Source of the DNA: Daphnia pulex
Lineage: Eukaryota > Arthropoda > Branchiopoda > Diplostraca > Daphniidae
Direction: 5' to 3'
Length of the DNA: 64,000 nucleotides
NCBI RefSeq assembly: GCF_021134715.1
Contig: NC_060020.1
Location: forward strand, 4,960,001 to 5,024,000
The position numbers and the translations under genes were made by a program. The number at the start of each line of letters is the position of its first letter. The stretch's first letter is position 1. The notes beneath the pieces were generated by a model. The model was not told the DNA's origin. It ran no database searches and saw only the letters and a program-made list of their open reading frames with translations. Shown one piece after another: positions 1 through 13,700 of the stretch.

Positions 1-3000
1 CGATACCATTTTCAAATTGATGTTAAAATTGAAATCAACTTTTAGCGAATTTTAATAAATTGTTTAGTCCAATTTTTATGGGTAATTTTCTTTCTTCTAT
101 TACGTATACTATACGTGCTCACTAGAGCAGACAAACGTGATTCCCTTTATCCGATATGTCGAAACCGGAAGAACAAAAAAGGAAAATTTTGGAGACTTCC
201 TCAAAGACTTTATAACCTACTGCTGAATGTTTTTGTATCAAATGGTTATGTACACGGGGGGAAATATACATCAGCAAGAGACTTCACAGTCCAACAGTTT
301 CATTCTTGGAGTCAGTTGGTTGTTTTTCGTTGCGTCTGATCGCGTTCCAGCTGCTCCGGTTCCATATAAAGCACTAGAGCGGACGCTGGACTAATACAAA
401 GTCTGACCTTCTAATGTATGCCAGCAATGTAAGCGGTTCCGCAATGATAAACTCTCCTGAATGATATAACATATCCATTCTATACTTAACAATTTTGTAA
501 GTATCGTTTGGTTGTTTGTCTTTCATCGCGCTTGTTTTTTTGTTAATTTCTATGTACTTATGGTTTTATCGTTGACGATGGCTGTTAAATACTCAAACAG
601 AATGTGTGTTAAATATTATCAGAGATATACCGTACAGACTCCCCGGAGTTGGAATCACGCGGAGTTGCTGTGTGTGTGTACTGTGCATTTGGTATGCCGC
701 CCTTGCCGTCGGACGCTGGAAGACTTCCTGGTTGGTCATTAAACCATCTGATCCGGCGCCACCGGAATCGACCAGCTCGTTGAGTCGTCTCATATCCTGT
801 CCGTTGACTTCCTTGTGCAATATAATTTCTGCATTCTTTTTCCTTATTCTTTCCTTTTTATTCTGTATTTGTTTTCGGTCACAAGATTCCGCCATTGTTA
901 GACGTACACATGCATTCATCGCAGGCTTATAAAAATTCAGATTCCTTTTCTTCTTTGTTGTTCGTGTGGGCATCAAAAGTTTAACTCTCCCGTCTTCCGT
1001 GAGTGCAGCCGAGAGAAGGAGAGAGATAACAATGAGCGGACACATGAACTGGTTCCGTCCCGTAGTCTTTTCACGTCCCAGTCACACACAAACACCTTCT
1101 TCCGCCCAGCAGCATATAGCGCTGGCCGCCTTTCGACAGCTTGCGTGTATGACTGCTTATCAGACGTCTATCATAATACTAGAACCTTTTCCATCTATTG
1201 TGTCATGCCTTGACTGGAAAGCCTTCAACCTTCCATCCTCCTGAGAAATCCAGATGTTGAAACCTTAGGAAAAAGAATGGGAAAGTGTTTTTTTTTGTAC
1301 CTCTTCTTATAATATTCTTGAATCGCTACTTTTCATTTCATCCTTCAAAGTAAAAAAAAGAAAAGAAACAATAATGCAGTGTGGGCATCACGGGCTTTTG
1401 CTTCTCTTATTTTGATATTCGACTTCTCCTTTTCAAGAAAGATTCCCCTTTCGCTTCAACTGTGACTCTACATCTTTCGTATTTTCTATAAGCGAATAAT
1501 GGCGTCGTTCGGATTGAGACAAGGAAGCGAGAAGGAACTACTATTGAAAGAAAAATAGTCGTATAATAAAAAATAGAAAGGAAAGGATAACAGAAACTAA
1601 ATTCCCGAGAAGTGCTCACGAACCATACGGCCATAGATAAGAAGGAACAACAATAAGGCACACCACATGTACACACCCACGAAAAAGCGAAAATATACAA
1701 GCGGGTGCACACGATACCGGAACAGCTGCCAGTTGAATCAAGTCGTCGTCAAGGACACATTGCTCCCGCCGTTTCTTCGGGCTTGAATCACTCGAGGAAC
1801 CAAAAAAATGTATAATAGAATTTTTAAAGAAAAATAAAAGGGCAAACGAAAACAATTACCGAATAACAAAGGACCGTACTGCTGCTGGCGGACGCGGAAG
1901 CCAGCAGCTCCAGCAATCTCTTTTTGGCCCTCGTCCGATTATTTTCTATTGTCCGCCCAAGATTTAATATTGCACTCGCACAATGATTTCGGGAGAGATG
2001 GTTGCTTGTCGTTTATATATTTCCCACGACAACCGATTCGACATTTTCGCACACAGACGTCGACGTTGCATATGATGCCAGATACAAAAGCTATCGATGG
2101 ATATAGATCCAAACCCATCTATACGGCTCAATTGGCGGAAGACTATAATCATGGCTAATATATACGTGTATGTCGTGTTACTACATAGTTATTGCTGCTG
2201 GACAACAAAGAAACGGAAAGTTGGGCAACCAGAAACTTAATGCCCAGCTCAGGCTGACGGGAGAGTTAGTATATATTCTTCGTTGACACACCTGGGTTTT
2301 CCCGAATCAATGATTCTCGGCGTCTTATAGGGCCGAGCTACCAGCCGTTGACGAATGTGTATACGCAGCGCTCATTTATTTAGTTCCGTTTCAAGGTTTT
2401 TTTTTTTCTTCTTTTTTCGCTGGCCTTAAAAAAAAACTTTCCATTCTTCTTCTATTATTATTATTGCACCCCCCTTCTGTTTTTTTTTTATCTGATTATA
2501 CGCGTTTCCGGCCGAGCGGAAATTTTGTAAAATAAGAAAATACTCAACTGTCTCAAACGACCAATTTTTTTTTTTACAAACTGTGGCGATACTAATGTTC
2601 CAACTAATGTGTAAAACAGGCAAATGCGTAAAGATTACTACACAGTAGAATGGGACCCGACTATCTTAAAAATTTGTGATCTCTAACTGTTATGTTGGGC
2701 GTCCGTAACGTGTGGACACCACAACTGCAATCAGTGGTCCAAGACAGACGGAATTACAAAAAGCCGGAGAGCGACGATAGCGCCTGGGCGACTGCGATAT
2801 GACGAGCTGTCGATCAAGTTGTTATGTGTATCAAACCATCTGTCAGTGGCGCGAGACGGCGACGATCGGCGACGGAAGACTACATAGAGTCGACCGCTAC
2901 GGGAGACTAGCCGATGTAACTGGATCGATTACGGATTTGGCTCCACTAGTTTTTTTGTTTTCCCATGCGGATGCGACTCTGTCCGCTCTCAACATGTGCA

Positions 3001-6000
3001 ATAACGCCTCTAGTTGTCTATACGAGGGTGTGGGTGTGTATAGGCGGAGGCCGTATATACATCGGCTGGCGTAAACGTGTCATGATTTACGGTATACGTA
3101 CACGGTCCCGCCTGCGTGCATCACCCCAACACCCGAAGATAAAAAAGCGAAAGACTCGATTCTTGTTAAAGTTTTTGTTTCTACACTTTTTTTTTTTTCA
3201 AATCAAAGAACTGTCACTCAACCCAGAAGAATAACTGTTCTCTTCCATCTTGTTTTCCTTGTCTATTTTCACGTGATTCCTTCCATCATTTTTATGATAT
3301 CAGCCGGAATGTCAAAAGTAGACATGGATAGTGTCGGATAGCACTATAGCAATTACATCGCTGTGCATACGGTACTCTATAGGAACCGATCATATAGCAT
3401 TGGTGCGCACCATTCTTTCACTTGGAAGAATACCATTGTGTGGAATGTGCAAACCTGTTCAACAATGTCGTTCCTCTCGTTTTAATTTCGTTTTATTCGA
3501 ATTCCTAAATTCGGAAAAAGAATGAGGTAAGACGAGTTATCAGCTCAGCTCTCATTGGATTCTGAAAGACACTCGCCTGATTATACACACACACACTCTC
3601 ATCTATGGCTGGCATTTCCCGTGGAATGAACCCGGGAATTCAACCCATCCAAAAAAAAAAGTCGATTGCGCTCATTCTTATACACAAGACAGGGCGTTTG
3701 AAAAGTTTGGCTACATAATAAAAACAGTTAATAACAGTATAAGAAAAAGAGCGAGAAGAATGTCAGTCGGGAGCAAATCAAGTGAAACCGAGGTGTATTG
3801 TAAATTACCACACCAATTTCTATACAATTACCGTAACTGTCCCTGCGTTAGATGTCATCAGCGGACTCGGCAACCGAGCTAATGGCCAGCTGCTGACGAA
3901 AGGGCAAACGAAGAATAGAAACTAGATGAAAAAAAAAAGCAAGCAACCTTCACTTTCTCAAAATGGCTTCGTTATATACTGTTTGGCGTTCAGTTGAATA
4001 TAACAATGGACTGTTGGCGTTCTTTTAACGACCGCTCTTCATGTTCAACCCATTTCTTATCTTTCTCTCTCTCTCCTCCGAAAGTCCTCGATGGCCTTCT
4101 CTCCCCTTCAATTATTCTTGTAAAATAATAATAATAATAAAAAAAAGAAACAAAAAGGAAAATTGTAAAAGTGAATTGAACATGTGCGGGAGTCGTCGGG
4201 ATTTACGACATTGAATATGTAACGAGAAGAGGAATAACGAACGCGGGTTTATATTTCTCTTCTCTCTTACATATGTCCGCCTGTGTGATGCTGGGCACTC
4301 TCCAGCGGGGGGGCTAGGAGACGGCAACGGCCGCCCAATAAGCCGCCCACCGTCGTTTTCTCTCTCTCTCTAGCTGCCATTGCCAAAGAGTCGCGGTGAC
4401 GTGATTCATCTTGATTGTACTTTATTTCATTTCATTTCTAACCTTTTTCATTCGTCCTTTTGTTGTATTTTGTATTATTGTTGCTTCCAGGAGCTGGGAT
4501 CGGCACTATGGAAACGGATTTTATATCCGAAAGACAAACAAACGGAACTTGAAAGGCTCACACCAACAACAACAAGGAAAGGAAAATTGAGAAAACCAAC
4601 AAGTCATAGCGCGTGTATAAATGCGAAGAAATCAAAGTGAAAGTCGGTGTAAAACAAACGAATTGAATGGCGAAAAGTAAAAAAGGAAAAGTGAGAAGAT
4701 GATTTGCAACGATAATAGAATAAGAACATCACACAGCTCGAATGTATATATAGAAGAAACCGTTAGTGATTAGACTTTCGCCGGATATACTACTCCTATT
4801 TTGTCGCCGATCAGCTGCAGCATTGCATCACGCCGTTGAACGAAGCCGTATTATTTTTATTCGGCACGTTCGTGACGAGAGCGGGGGGAAAAAGAATCAA
4901 CTCGATATGCGTAATACTACCCGTCCGACCAGCTCGCCAAATAGTCGCGGATGACTTTCTCCCCTTCAACTTGGCAACAACAAAGTAATACAACAACATG
5001 ACGTAACAAACCAGAAACAGCTTTTGCCTAGAGAATTTCTCGCGTTGTTGTGCGATACATATTTTTATTTCGAAAGGACACACGTCTTGTGTATTATATT
5101 TGCATGTTGTGTGTTTTGTGTGCATGCATCTGATTCGTAAATGGATGGCGAAAAAAGGAAATCACGACCGGGAGACAAGTCACGATGTGGCAGCTGCACA
5201 GATTGCCATCTAACAGTATTGCATCAAAAGTTCGTAGATCAGGGCACAAACAAGGAAAGAGCTGTGGAGGAGAGAGAGAAAAGAGACACAAAACTTGAAA
5301 GGAGCTCTATACTCCTATAGGACAACAGGCAGATTACGGGAGAATCTCTATACGCATACCAGTATATACTGTTGTGCAATTTTGTATTCCCTTTCGGGAT
5401 TGTGTTCACTATTGCGTTACGGTTATACACCGATGAGGTGTCGGAGCGAACCCGTTTGAAAGGACTAGAAGCTCGGAACTTGGTCGGCTTATTTCTTACT
5501 GTACTAAAAGAAAAATACATGAAATGGTGGAAAAAAGGAAAAATCTTGATTGAGGTGCCAGTATACCGTGTCAGAAGCCCACAATACCTCATTCAGTGCG
5601 CTCAGGCAACTTTCAATTATTCGTCCTAAACGATAGACCGAGCTAGGGACTCTGCTTGGAGCTATACCCAGGTAATATGGTTAACTGGATACGGTACATG
5701 TTATTAAGTAGAGTTCTGTAAGTTTTTTTTCTTTTCTTGCCGTATAGACAGCCCGCTATTCAGCATTGACCGCGAAAACTTGTGCGTGTCGAAAACACAT
5801 GTATTTACACAGCAACGAACGAGCGAATGACGGGAGCGGGCAAACCAATGGCCGCGGCGGCCGAATCACATCGGCCTTTCATTATTATTACGTTCACAGT
5901 CTCAGCAGCAGACTGTTGTTTTTTTTTTACTTGACAAGAGTGAACAGTTACAATTCAGACGACTGTCAACCTTTTTGTAAAAACCAAAGCCAATTTGGTC

Positions 6001-7518
6001 CGTTTTGTTCCAACAAGCAAAAACGACACTGCACCGGCGCAACGGATTTCAGCGCCTATTTATAGTCTAACAACGCTACGTGAATAATAAATTTTCCTGT
6101 TTTTAACTCTTCAAAGAAGCCAAATCAGTATTCACAAGGCATCGCCGTTGATACGCCAAGTGTTTGCTATGTATACCCAACTTTCTAAGAGACACACCGA
6201 AAAATCAACAGTGAACGAGATCCGGGACTGATTAGAAAAAACAAAAAGGGCGGCCGACCCGTAAACATATATACTGGTTATTAAAATAAAAAATAAAATC
6301 AACTTGAGGCGGTTGACGATGGCCAGCATCCACAACAACAACATGACGTCGATTCTTATATGTGTCTTGTTTTTTTATCACTCACAAGTATTACGTGCTC
6401 GCCCTAGTTGGGAAAATAAAACGAACGTTTTTCTGATTTTATTTTTTCGGGTCACACGGCATTCGGATCCAACTGGCACATCGAAGAGCAGAAAAAACAT
6501 GAGGGCTGGTTCTTGTCAAGATTACCCCCAAAAACGCAATCGATGCCTTTCGCCGAATAGTAGTAGAAAAAAGAACATGTCAGACAGACTCCCGGATATT
6601 GCTCACTATCGGATAGATGGCGCGTCACTAAATACGGGGCGATTCCCAAATCAAGAATTTACATATCAGCGGACGTGTATACGAACAAATGCGACGTCCT
6701 TCATCTTCTTATCACTTGAAACGATTTGCTGTTGTGAGAGGTCAGAAAAAATAATCCCGAGTCACTCGTCAACAACCACCAAGATTACAATTTTTATTTT
6801 TCTATGAAAATTCAAGCATTTAAAAGCAAACAATAAAAGCCGCCATAATATTCATATTTTGAAAAGTGAAAACTCCTCCCGCATATATATGTGTTGTTGT
6901 TAGGTTTTTTAATCAAAATTGCTTTGGAGACCTTGAAAGGTAAATTATACGACTTGTATCCGAAAACGATATTGATTTGACAACCGCCGCTGTACAAATA
7001 TGCAAATTAGGTGTACACCTTTTTATTGCCAAAGGAAGAGAACGAATAAATCGACCCAATTTATCTCCCGCCCTTCTTTTAAAAATTACCCGCGCGATGG
7101 AAATCCATGATGGCGGCTTTAGAAAATGTATGGGGAATGGGTAAGAAAAAAGAGGCAAAATGGCCGTCGCACGAATTTCATATGACCTTCAGTGGGGGTG
7201 TACCACCCCTTTTGTATAAGGGCTAATCACATCCCACTTTCATTCAACACCCATCTCGCTCAAGAAATCCAATCACGAAATAATTCCAAAAGAAAATTAA
7301 ATTACATGTAATGAAATAATATTAACAGTACAAAAAAAAAACACACTAAGGATAGCTCCGCCCAGCTCCCGGCGGTATCGGGAGGAGAGAAAGGGAGGCA
7401 AAGCGGGAGGTGACTTTTCAAGTCGACTTGGCAACCAAGAGGTAGGAGAGAAAAGAGCGCCAGGCCCGCCAGTAGGTATTTTATACACAGAGTACCCGCC
7501 ACCAACAACCATCGAGAG
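1..7518. other. intergenic region, no gene recognised
   Basis: AT-rich sequence with many homopolymer runs and short microsatellites. Open frames here (up to about 167 codons near 6304-6807) lack domain content, plausible splice structure or balanced codon use, so they look like chance ORFs. The region lies upstream of the FAM89-like gene and may hold its regulatory DNA, but no specific element could be supported. Confidence 0.6.
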
Positions 7519-7552
7519 TCAGTCGAGTCCGACAAGCGTGCGGGCAAGGTCG
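7519..7552 (+). promoter_or_regulatory. Inr + DPE core promoter of the FAM89-like gene
   Basis: TCAGTC at 7519-7524 matches the arthropod initiator, with the predicted +1 A at 7521. GGTCG at 7548-7552 falls exactly at +28 to +32 and fits the downstream promoter element consensus RGWYV. A weak TTTATAC lies further upstream than a standard TATA position. The predicted 5' UTR would be about 214 nt to the ATG at 7735. The motifs are seen; their use as a start site is inferred. Confidence 0.5.
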
Positions 7553-7734
7553 CTAGATAGACCGCATGCAACTTTTCTGATTGAAAAATTCAACAGTTTC
7601 ACGTTGGCCTGTCCAACGACAAAGAAAAACCAAATTGTTTAAACATTAACATTTCGTGTCGATAAACTTGTGTGTGTGTCGAGACTCTTTTGATCGTAAA
7701 TGTTCGTTCCGAGTGCGTCACTATCGGATGCAAG

Positions 7735-10700
7735 ATGATGGCGACCAGCAGTTGTGACGGCAGTGTCATGCATTCATGGAAGGATTTAGTGAAAGTGAAT
7801 GGCAGTTTTTACTGCAACTTGTCAAGTGCCGAAACCGAATTAGAACCACCGTCGCCCCCACCGTCGCCACCACCGTCGCCACCGCCATCGCCCCCATTAA
7901 CACAAACATTTAGCGCAGCAGAGCTGGCCACGTTTCATCACCACCATACCAACTGGATGACTAAGAATGAACCGATTTACGTCAACAGTCATTCCAACCT
8001 TCACTTGTCTAACGGCAGCAATCGAACCATTTTGCGCATTGGCGACCAAATAATCCGCCAACCGTCGCCGGTCGATGTGGAATCGTCCGATTTTTCCACT
8101 TCATCCGGAGCATCTTGTCACACCATCAAATTGGTGATTGGCGAGCCGTTGAGTTTGGACACGTCCGAGTATGTCTCGTGGGACGGAAGCCAAACTGAGG
8201 CCCAGTCAGCAGCCAGTGCTGACGACGACGAAGAAGAAGAAGATGAAGAAGAAGATAGCGGATCGGATGAAGTTCATCTTCCGGACGATTGCCGGCCACT
8301 TCTTCCGCCAACGTCGCCCCTTCGACCACACTCGGCCGTCGACGACGAATTGACTCATTCCTGCTGCCGGTTCTTTGACCAGCGTCAACAGAAACTTTCC
8401 TCCTCTTTTGTCTCCACTACGTGGAACCCGGCGATCACGCCGGAAGCTGCCACTTTGGATGCCGCTGAATCGGCCGTCAAATCCCCAGTCCCCGGGCTCA
8501 ACGCCAAGATGGAGCACCTGCGCATGGAAATCGTAAGTCCCCCCCTCCATTTCCTTATAAATCCGTTATTGTGTGATCCAGCGCAAAAATGTTCTCCGGC
8601 ACCACTGCAGTGCAAATGACCTTTTTAACTACAAATCCAAACAGCACACACACACAGGATGTTAGTACCAGTAAAAGGATCAAGTCCATGTCCTTCCGCT
8701 GTTTTTCGTAGTTTGGAGGAAACCTAGAAACCTAATTCTTAAGACGAAATCGATATAGGGCCTCTTAGGAATTTCCAAACACAAAAACCCTTTACGGCCA
8801 TTTTTGAAGCCTCCCTTATTTAATTTTTCGTCTGTGTGTGCGCGCGCGTAATTTAAACGAAAAAAGAAAAAGAGGTAGACCGATTAGTCAGTGACATAGG
8901 ACGTAAAGATTAAGGAGAAGGTTGAACACCGCCACTGAACCGTTCGGACGCCCAAACTAACGAACTGTTGAGGCGCTCGGATGAGTATTTTTTTTGCACG
9001 AGCAGATCTAATCCTTTTTATCTATTTTATATTAACTTGTTTTTTTTTCTCCTTCATTTTCTCCCATTTTCTTCCGCATTTTTCCCCCATCTTTCTTTTT
9101 GTGTTGTTTATGAACCGCACGGTTCGTCTCTGTCGATTGTTGGCGGGGGCCATCGTGAAGCGATGCTCGTAAAAGGAAGATGACCACGAAAAGCGCTGGC
9201 ATGGCACCGCGGATGTTTCAAAGTTGTGTAATGCGCATTGTAAGGAATTTTGACGTTTTTCTCTTGCTTTTTTTCTTGTTGTTGGCGATGTTGTTGTTGG
9301 ATGTTGTTTGCCCATGTTGTTCGCTAGCGGATTCTGAGTTTACCTTCTGGCCAAATGGCCGTAGACACAGACGACAGGAATTTTTATTCGCGTATAAAAC
9401 ATATCGAAATAATTATTTAACTAGTTGAATCCAGCAACCAGTTAGGTAATAGCTGGCGAGAGAATGAAAATTTAAGGAATGAGAAAAGGAAAAGAAACAA
9501 GAAACGTTCATTATTGCCGATAGTTTTTTTGGGTGAATTGCATTGCCTTTTATTCTGATCGTATTCCCAATGTCGAGAGAAAGGTCGTCTCCCTCATCGC
9601 GTACCGCCGTTCGCCAGCAGAGAGCCCGTGGTGCAATTACGTATAAGAACTTATCTCATCCCAGACTGTATAAAGCTCGCTAACGGATTAAAGCGACGCC
9701 GCATCGTTTCTTTATTTACGATCATTTCTTTTCTTCCCTTTTAGTATTATTACTATTCCATTTGGGTGTGTTCTGACTCTCTCGTCGCGGGGCTTGACCC
9801 CCACCACAGCTTTGGGAACCAACAAATAAAAACAAATTAAAAAAATCAAAACGAAACAAAAAAAAAATTGGTTTAGTGAATAACCCGCGTGTGTGTGTTA
9901 TTCAACTAAATTTGTAACTGGTGAACGAAAATGGCAAAACCGCGCGAGTTCTTCTGCCGGAATAACAGATTTATGGGAATCGTATATATATTTTTAAATG
10001 CTTTATGTGTAAGCAAATGCCTTTTTTTCTCCCTCGCTCTGCTGTTTTTTAGTTTTAGCGTTCATCATCCAGACTCGAAAAAGAGATAAAACAAATAACA
10101 AAAAAACAGAAAATAGAAACACCCTCACGCAACCAAGGACGAGTCGAGAGAACTGGTTAATATCGTGTAAATCGTTTGCTTGTGAACCACAGGGCCTGGT
10201 TATTTTTTGTTCTCGGTCTGGGAGGGCGAGAGTCTCTCTCGTTCGTGATTAATCGGCCGAGTCGAATCGGGTCCGACGAAAAGACCTCACGCTTCGTCAA
10301 ACAATGGAACCATAAGGAGTCATCTACTTGTGTGTGTGTGTGTGTTTGTTGCATCTGCACTTTATGTGCTTTTTTTTCTACTCGGGAAATCGTGAACGCA
10401 AGTAAAAGTTGATGATGGGGAAACAGAGGGGCGATAACAGTCAGTTTGTTTCGAGCATTCAAATTCGAATGGGCGCCATTGCAGCATTAAAAAGAAAGTG
10501 ATTAATGGCATTTTCAAATTGTTGATATTGACTTTTCCCTTTTTTGAAACAAACAAACAATAGGACAAGTATATGTATAGCTAGTACATTGGGGATAGAT
10601 TCGGAAAAACATCCGGACACACTTTCTCCTCCTCATCTCAGGAGCCAAAAGTGGTTGGGTTTGTCCAGAAAGACAAAGAGGACGTGGAAGCGGATGGAAA

Positions 10701-13700
10701 AAAAACATTTCGGTTCAATACTCTTGCTTGCCATGAACGTGGGTATACCGTAGAGAATCGAACTTGGTGTATAAATCTGTACGGTGTATACGTACGCTGT
10801 TAATGATGGGAGAAAAAAAAGAAACGGAAGAGAAGAAGAAAAAAGAGAGAGGAGCCAAATAAAAAAGAAACAACAACACAACAACAACCTAATGAAGCGT
10901 TGTCTGACTAGATGCCCTCCGCTGTGGCTACACGCATTACACAATCGAATGCGCACCGGGTGCGATGCCGTTTGCGTCCCGGAACGTTTTTTTTTTTCCA
11001 GATTCATCCATGAAAATTCTAGAAATATATTATTCCATCTTTTTGCCTCCCCGACAAACAAAATATGAATGAAGAATCAAAAGCAAAAAGAAGAAGAAGA
11101 AATAATCAGAGAAAAAGAAAAGAGAGAATAATAAAACTAAACTTGGCACAACCTTCCTCGGCCGGAATTTATCCCGTTACTCCGTTAGGTAGAAGGAAGA
11201 AAAAACGAAAGCGCCTACGGCCACCTTGGTCACGCGTCCGGGACGCCTGATGGCCACGTATTCGGTCGCAAGAAGAAGACGAATAGGAAGGAAAAGAGTA
11301 AAGAAAAACTAAAAAAAAAAACGAAACCAAAGAGCTGAACACGTTAGACTGAGAGGGTGATGCTCTCGCGATCCCAGGCGAGCTCACAACACATGCATAC
11401 TTACAACCCGCTTATTTACTCCATTTGTTGGTCTTCTTTTTGTTAAGAAAGAAAAATTTATTTATTTTTTCTTTCTCAGCAGACTGAAAAGAGAGCGGGA
11501 GAAAAGTAACAAATGACTTGAATAAGAAAAAAAAAAATCACCATAATATAAGGAGAGAAGTGCGCGCCCGAGACTCACACGGCAACCAACCCTTATCTCT
11601 CTCTTTCTACCTATGTATAGCCTTATTATGTAGTACTGCTGTGTATAGTATACATCACAAGTGAAGCAAAGAGAACTCTGGCATTCTTTTATTCTCACGA
11701 GTTCCGCACGGCTGCTCAGGTAAACAGAAAAAAATAAGACGACGACGACGACCAGCAGGAAAAGACCCGAGAAGGCCAGCAACTTCTGGCAGAGAGAATA
11801 AAATACATACGAATGGCGTCACGTGAAAGAGAAAAGAGATTCGATGCAAAGAGGAAAAGCAAACGCGCTGTGGGTATATAAATACATCTGCTTAGCTATA
11901 ATTGTCTTGGGCAGACTCAGGGTATTCGCAGTGTGTCGAGTTGCGTCTTTAAAAGGACCGTCCCACTTGGCTTCGAAACGGAAATCTGAGCCCGTATTCT
12001 TTTTCTTTCTCCTCCCAATAACTCAAACAAAACCGAATAAGCGGAGACGGCCAAAAGAAAAAAATGGGCGATAAATAAACAAACACCGTTCATAAGGCAC
12101 AGGGAACCACACCTCGTCGCTCTCGTGCCGTGGAAACTTGTTGAGAAAAATGCCATCTCAGATTGCCTTTTTGCTTAGAGTCTATAGCCTATATGCACCA
12201 GGATGGCGCTGGCCGGACGGCGACGCCGAGGACGGCCTCGCCATTTGGTCGATGACGCCAGCGAACAACAGGAGGTAATACGGCCTGACGGAATCATTCG
12301 AAAGGGCGCCAAGTGATGCTAAAAGAGTTCCATGTTGGCGTTTCCTCTTATAGTGTCCTCAATTTCCCCAGAAAAAAAAAAAAAAAAGATTTAAAAAAAT
12401 TTTCATTTCTTTTTTTTTTAAATATTCTCTTTTGTCGTTTTTGCACGTCGCCTTTCAAAAACATCCAACAGCTTCCGCTGGCCGCCTCGTCTGGCGACGT
12501 CTATTAGCTTTTGTGTAGCTAGTAACGTTTTTTTTTTTAATGACAGCACATTCATATTCCACCGTGCGCAATAGTTTTCTCGGGTTGTTTAACAAATAAC
12601 CAGCGAGAAGTCAACACTTCCGGCTTGGTTTTGTCGAGTTTTGGGAACGGCAGGGCAGCAATAACGCAAAGGTCTACGAGATGATTTGACTTTTTTTTTC
12701 TTGACTCTACAAAGTACGGTTATAATATACAACTCTTGTGTGTGTGTGTATGTGTGCATGTATTATACTACCCGGCCGTTTCGAGTGAAAGAGACCACGA
12801 CTTTGCAATCGTGTCACCATCCCGTTTTCTCTGTTTCTTTGTTTTCTTGCCCCCGAAGAATGAAATGAATAAAGGACCACGTAGCTGAGCTGGTAGATGG
12901 GTCAGAAATAAAAGGCAATACTCAACAAGAGGAAACGAAGCCAAGAAGGATGGCAACTTTCATTTGATTTTTGACGCCGTTCGAACAGGTCGCCTGATGG
13001 GTCCTAAACTGGTGTGTGTTGGGGGAACGTCACGCAACGCCAAGACTTGCCTCAAACAAGTGATGCAACTCGTTGGAAATCAGGGCGACTTTTGGTTAAA
13101 TTATGTGAAGATGCGTTAGTCATCTGCAGCACCCTCCTTTTTTTTCTCGAAAATTTGTGTCATTCATTCGTTTCGTGCATATCGACAAAGTCGAATTCCG
13201 ACTGGCATTTTTATTTTTTTCGAGTTTATTTTTTTAATGTCACATATTTTCGTTGGAGACGGGGTCCACCCGTTCGGCTCGCCTTTGATCTTTTTTAACC
13301 ACAATGATTTGAAAAGAGAACCAAATCGAAAGAGGAAAAACCCTTAAAGAGTCGAGAGATAGTAGATATTCATTCAGACTTATATAGACGAGTTTTTAGG
13401 GCGGGGTGGTGTGTCTGCGGGGTTGTTCTTTGTCGTACGGGAAAGTATTCCAATAAGTGCGTACATGTTTTATATCTCGGGTATTCACATGACCTACTGA
13501 GATAAGGGAGAAATCCTTCATTCCACGTCTGCATATATTAAAAACTGTGAGCGGTAGCTAAACGAGCGTCGGTAATATAAAAAACTTGTAGCCAAACTAA
13601 ATTATTCAACCCTTCTAAAAATAAACCCCAACAATCAATTTGTTTCTCTTTGCCCCAACTATTTCTGTTTCGGCTTTTTCTAAAATAGAGCCATTCGACC

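Noticed and set aside
593-1045. 150-codon minus-strand open frame
   Set aside because: Composition follows the AT-rich background and no start context, splice sites or similarity support it.
12884-12935. tRNA-like D-arm sequence (GTAGCTGAGCTGGTAGA)
   Set aside because: It resembles an A box, but no anticodon arm or GGTTCGAATC-type B box follows at the right distance.
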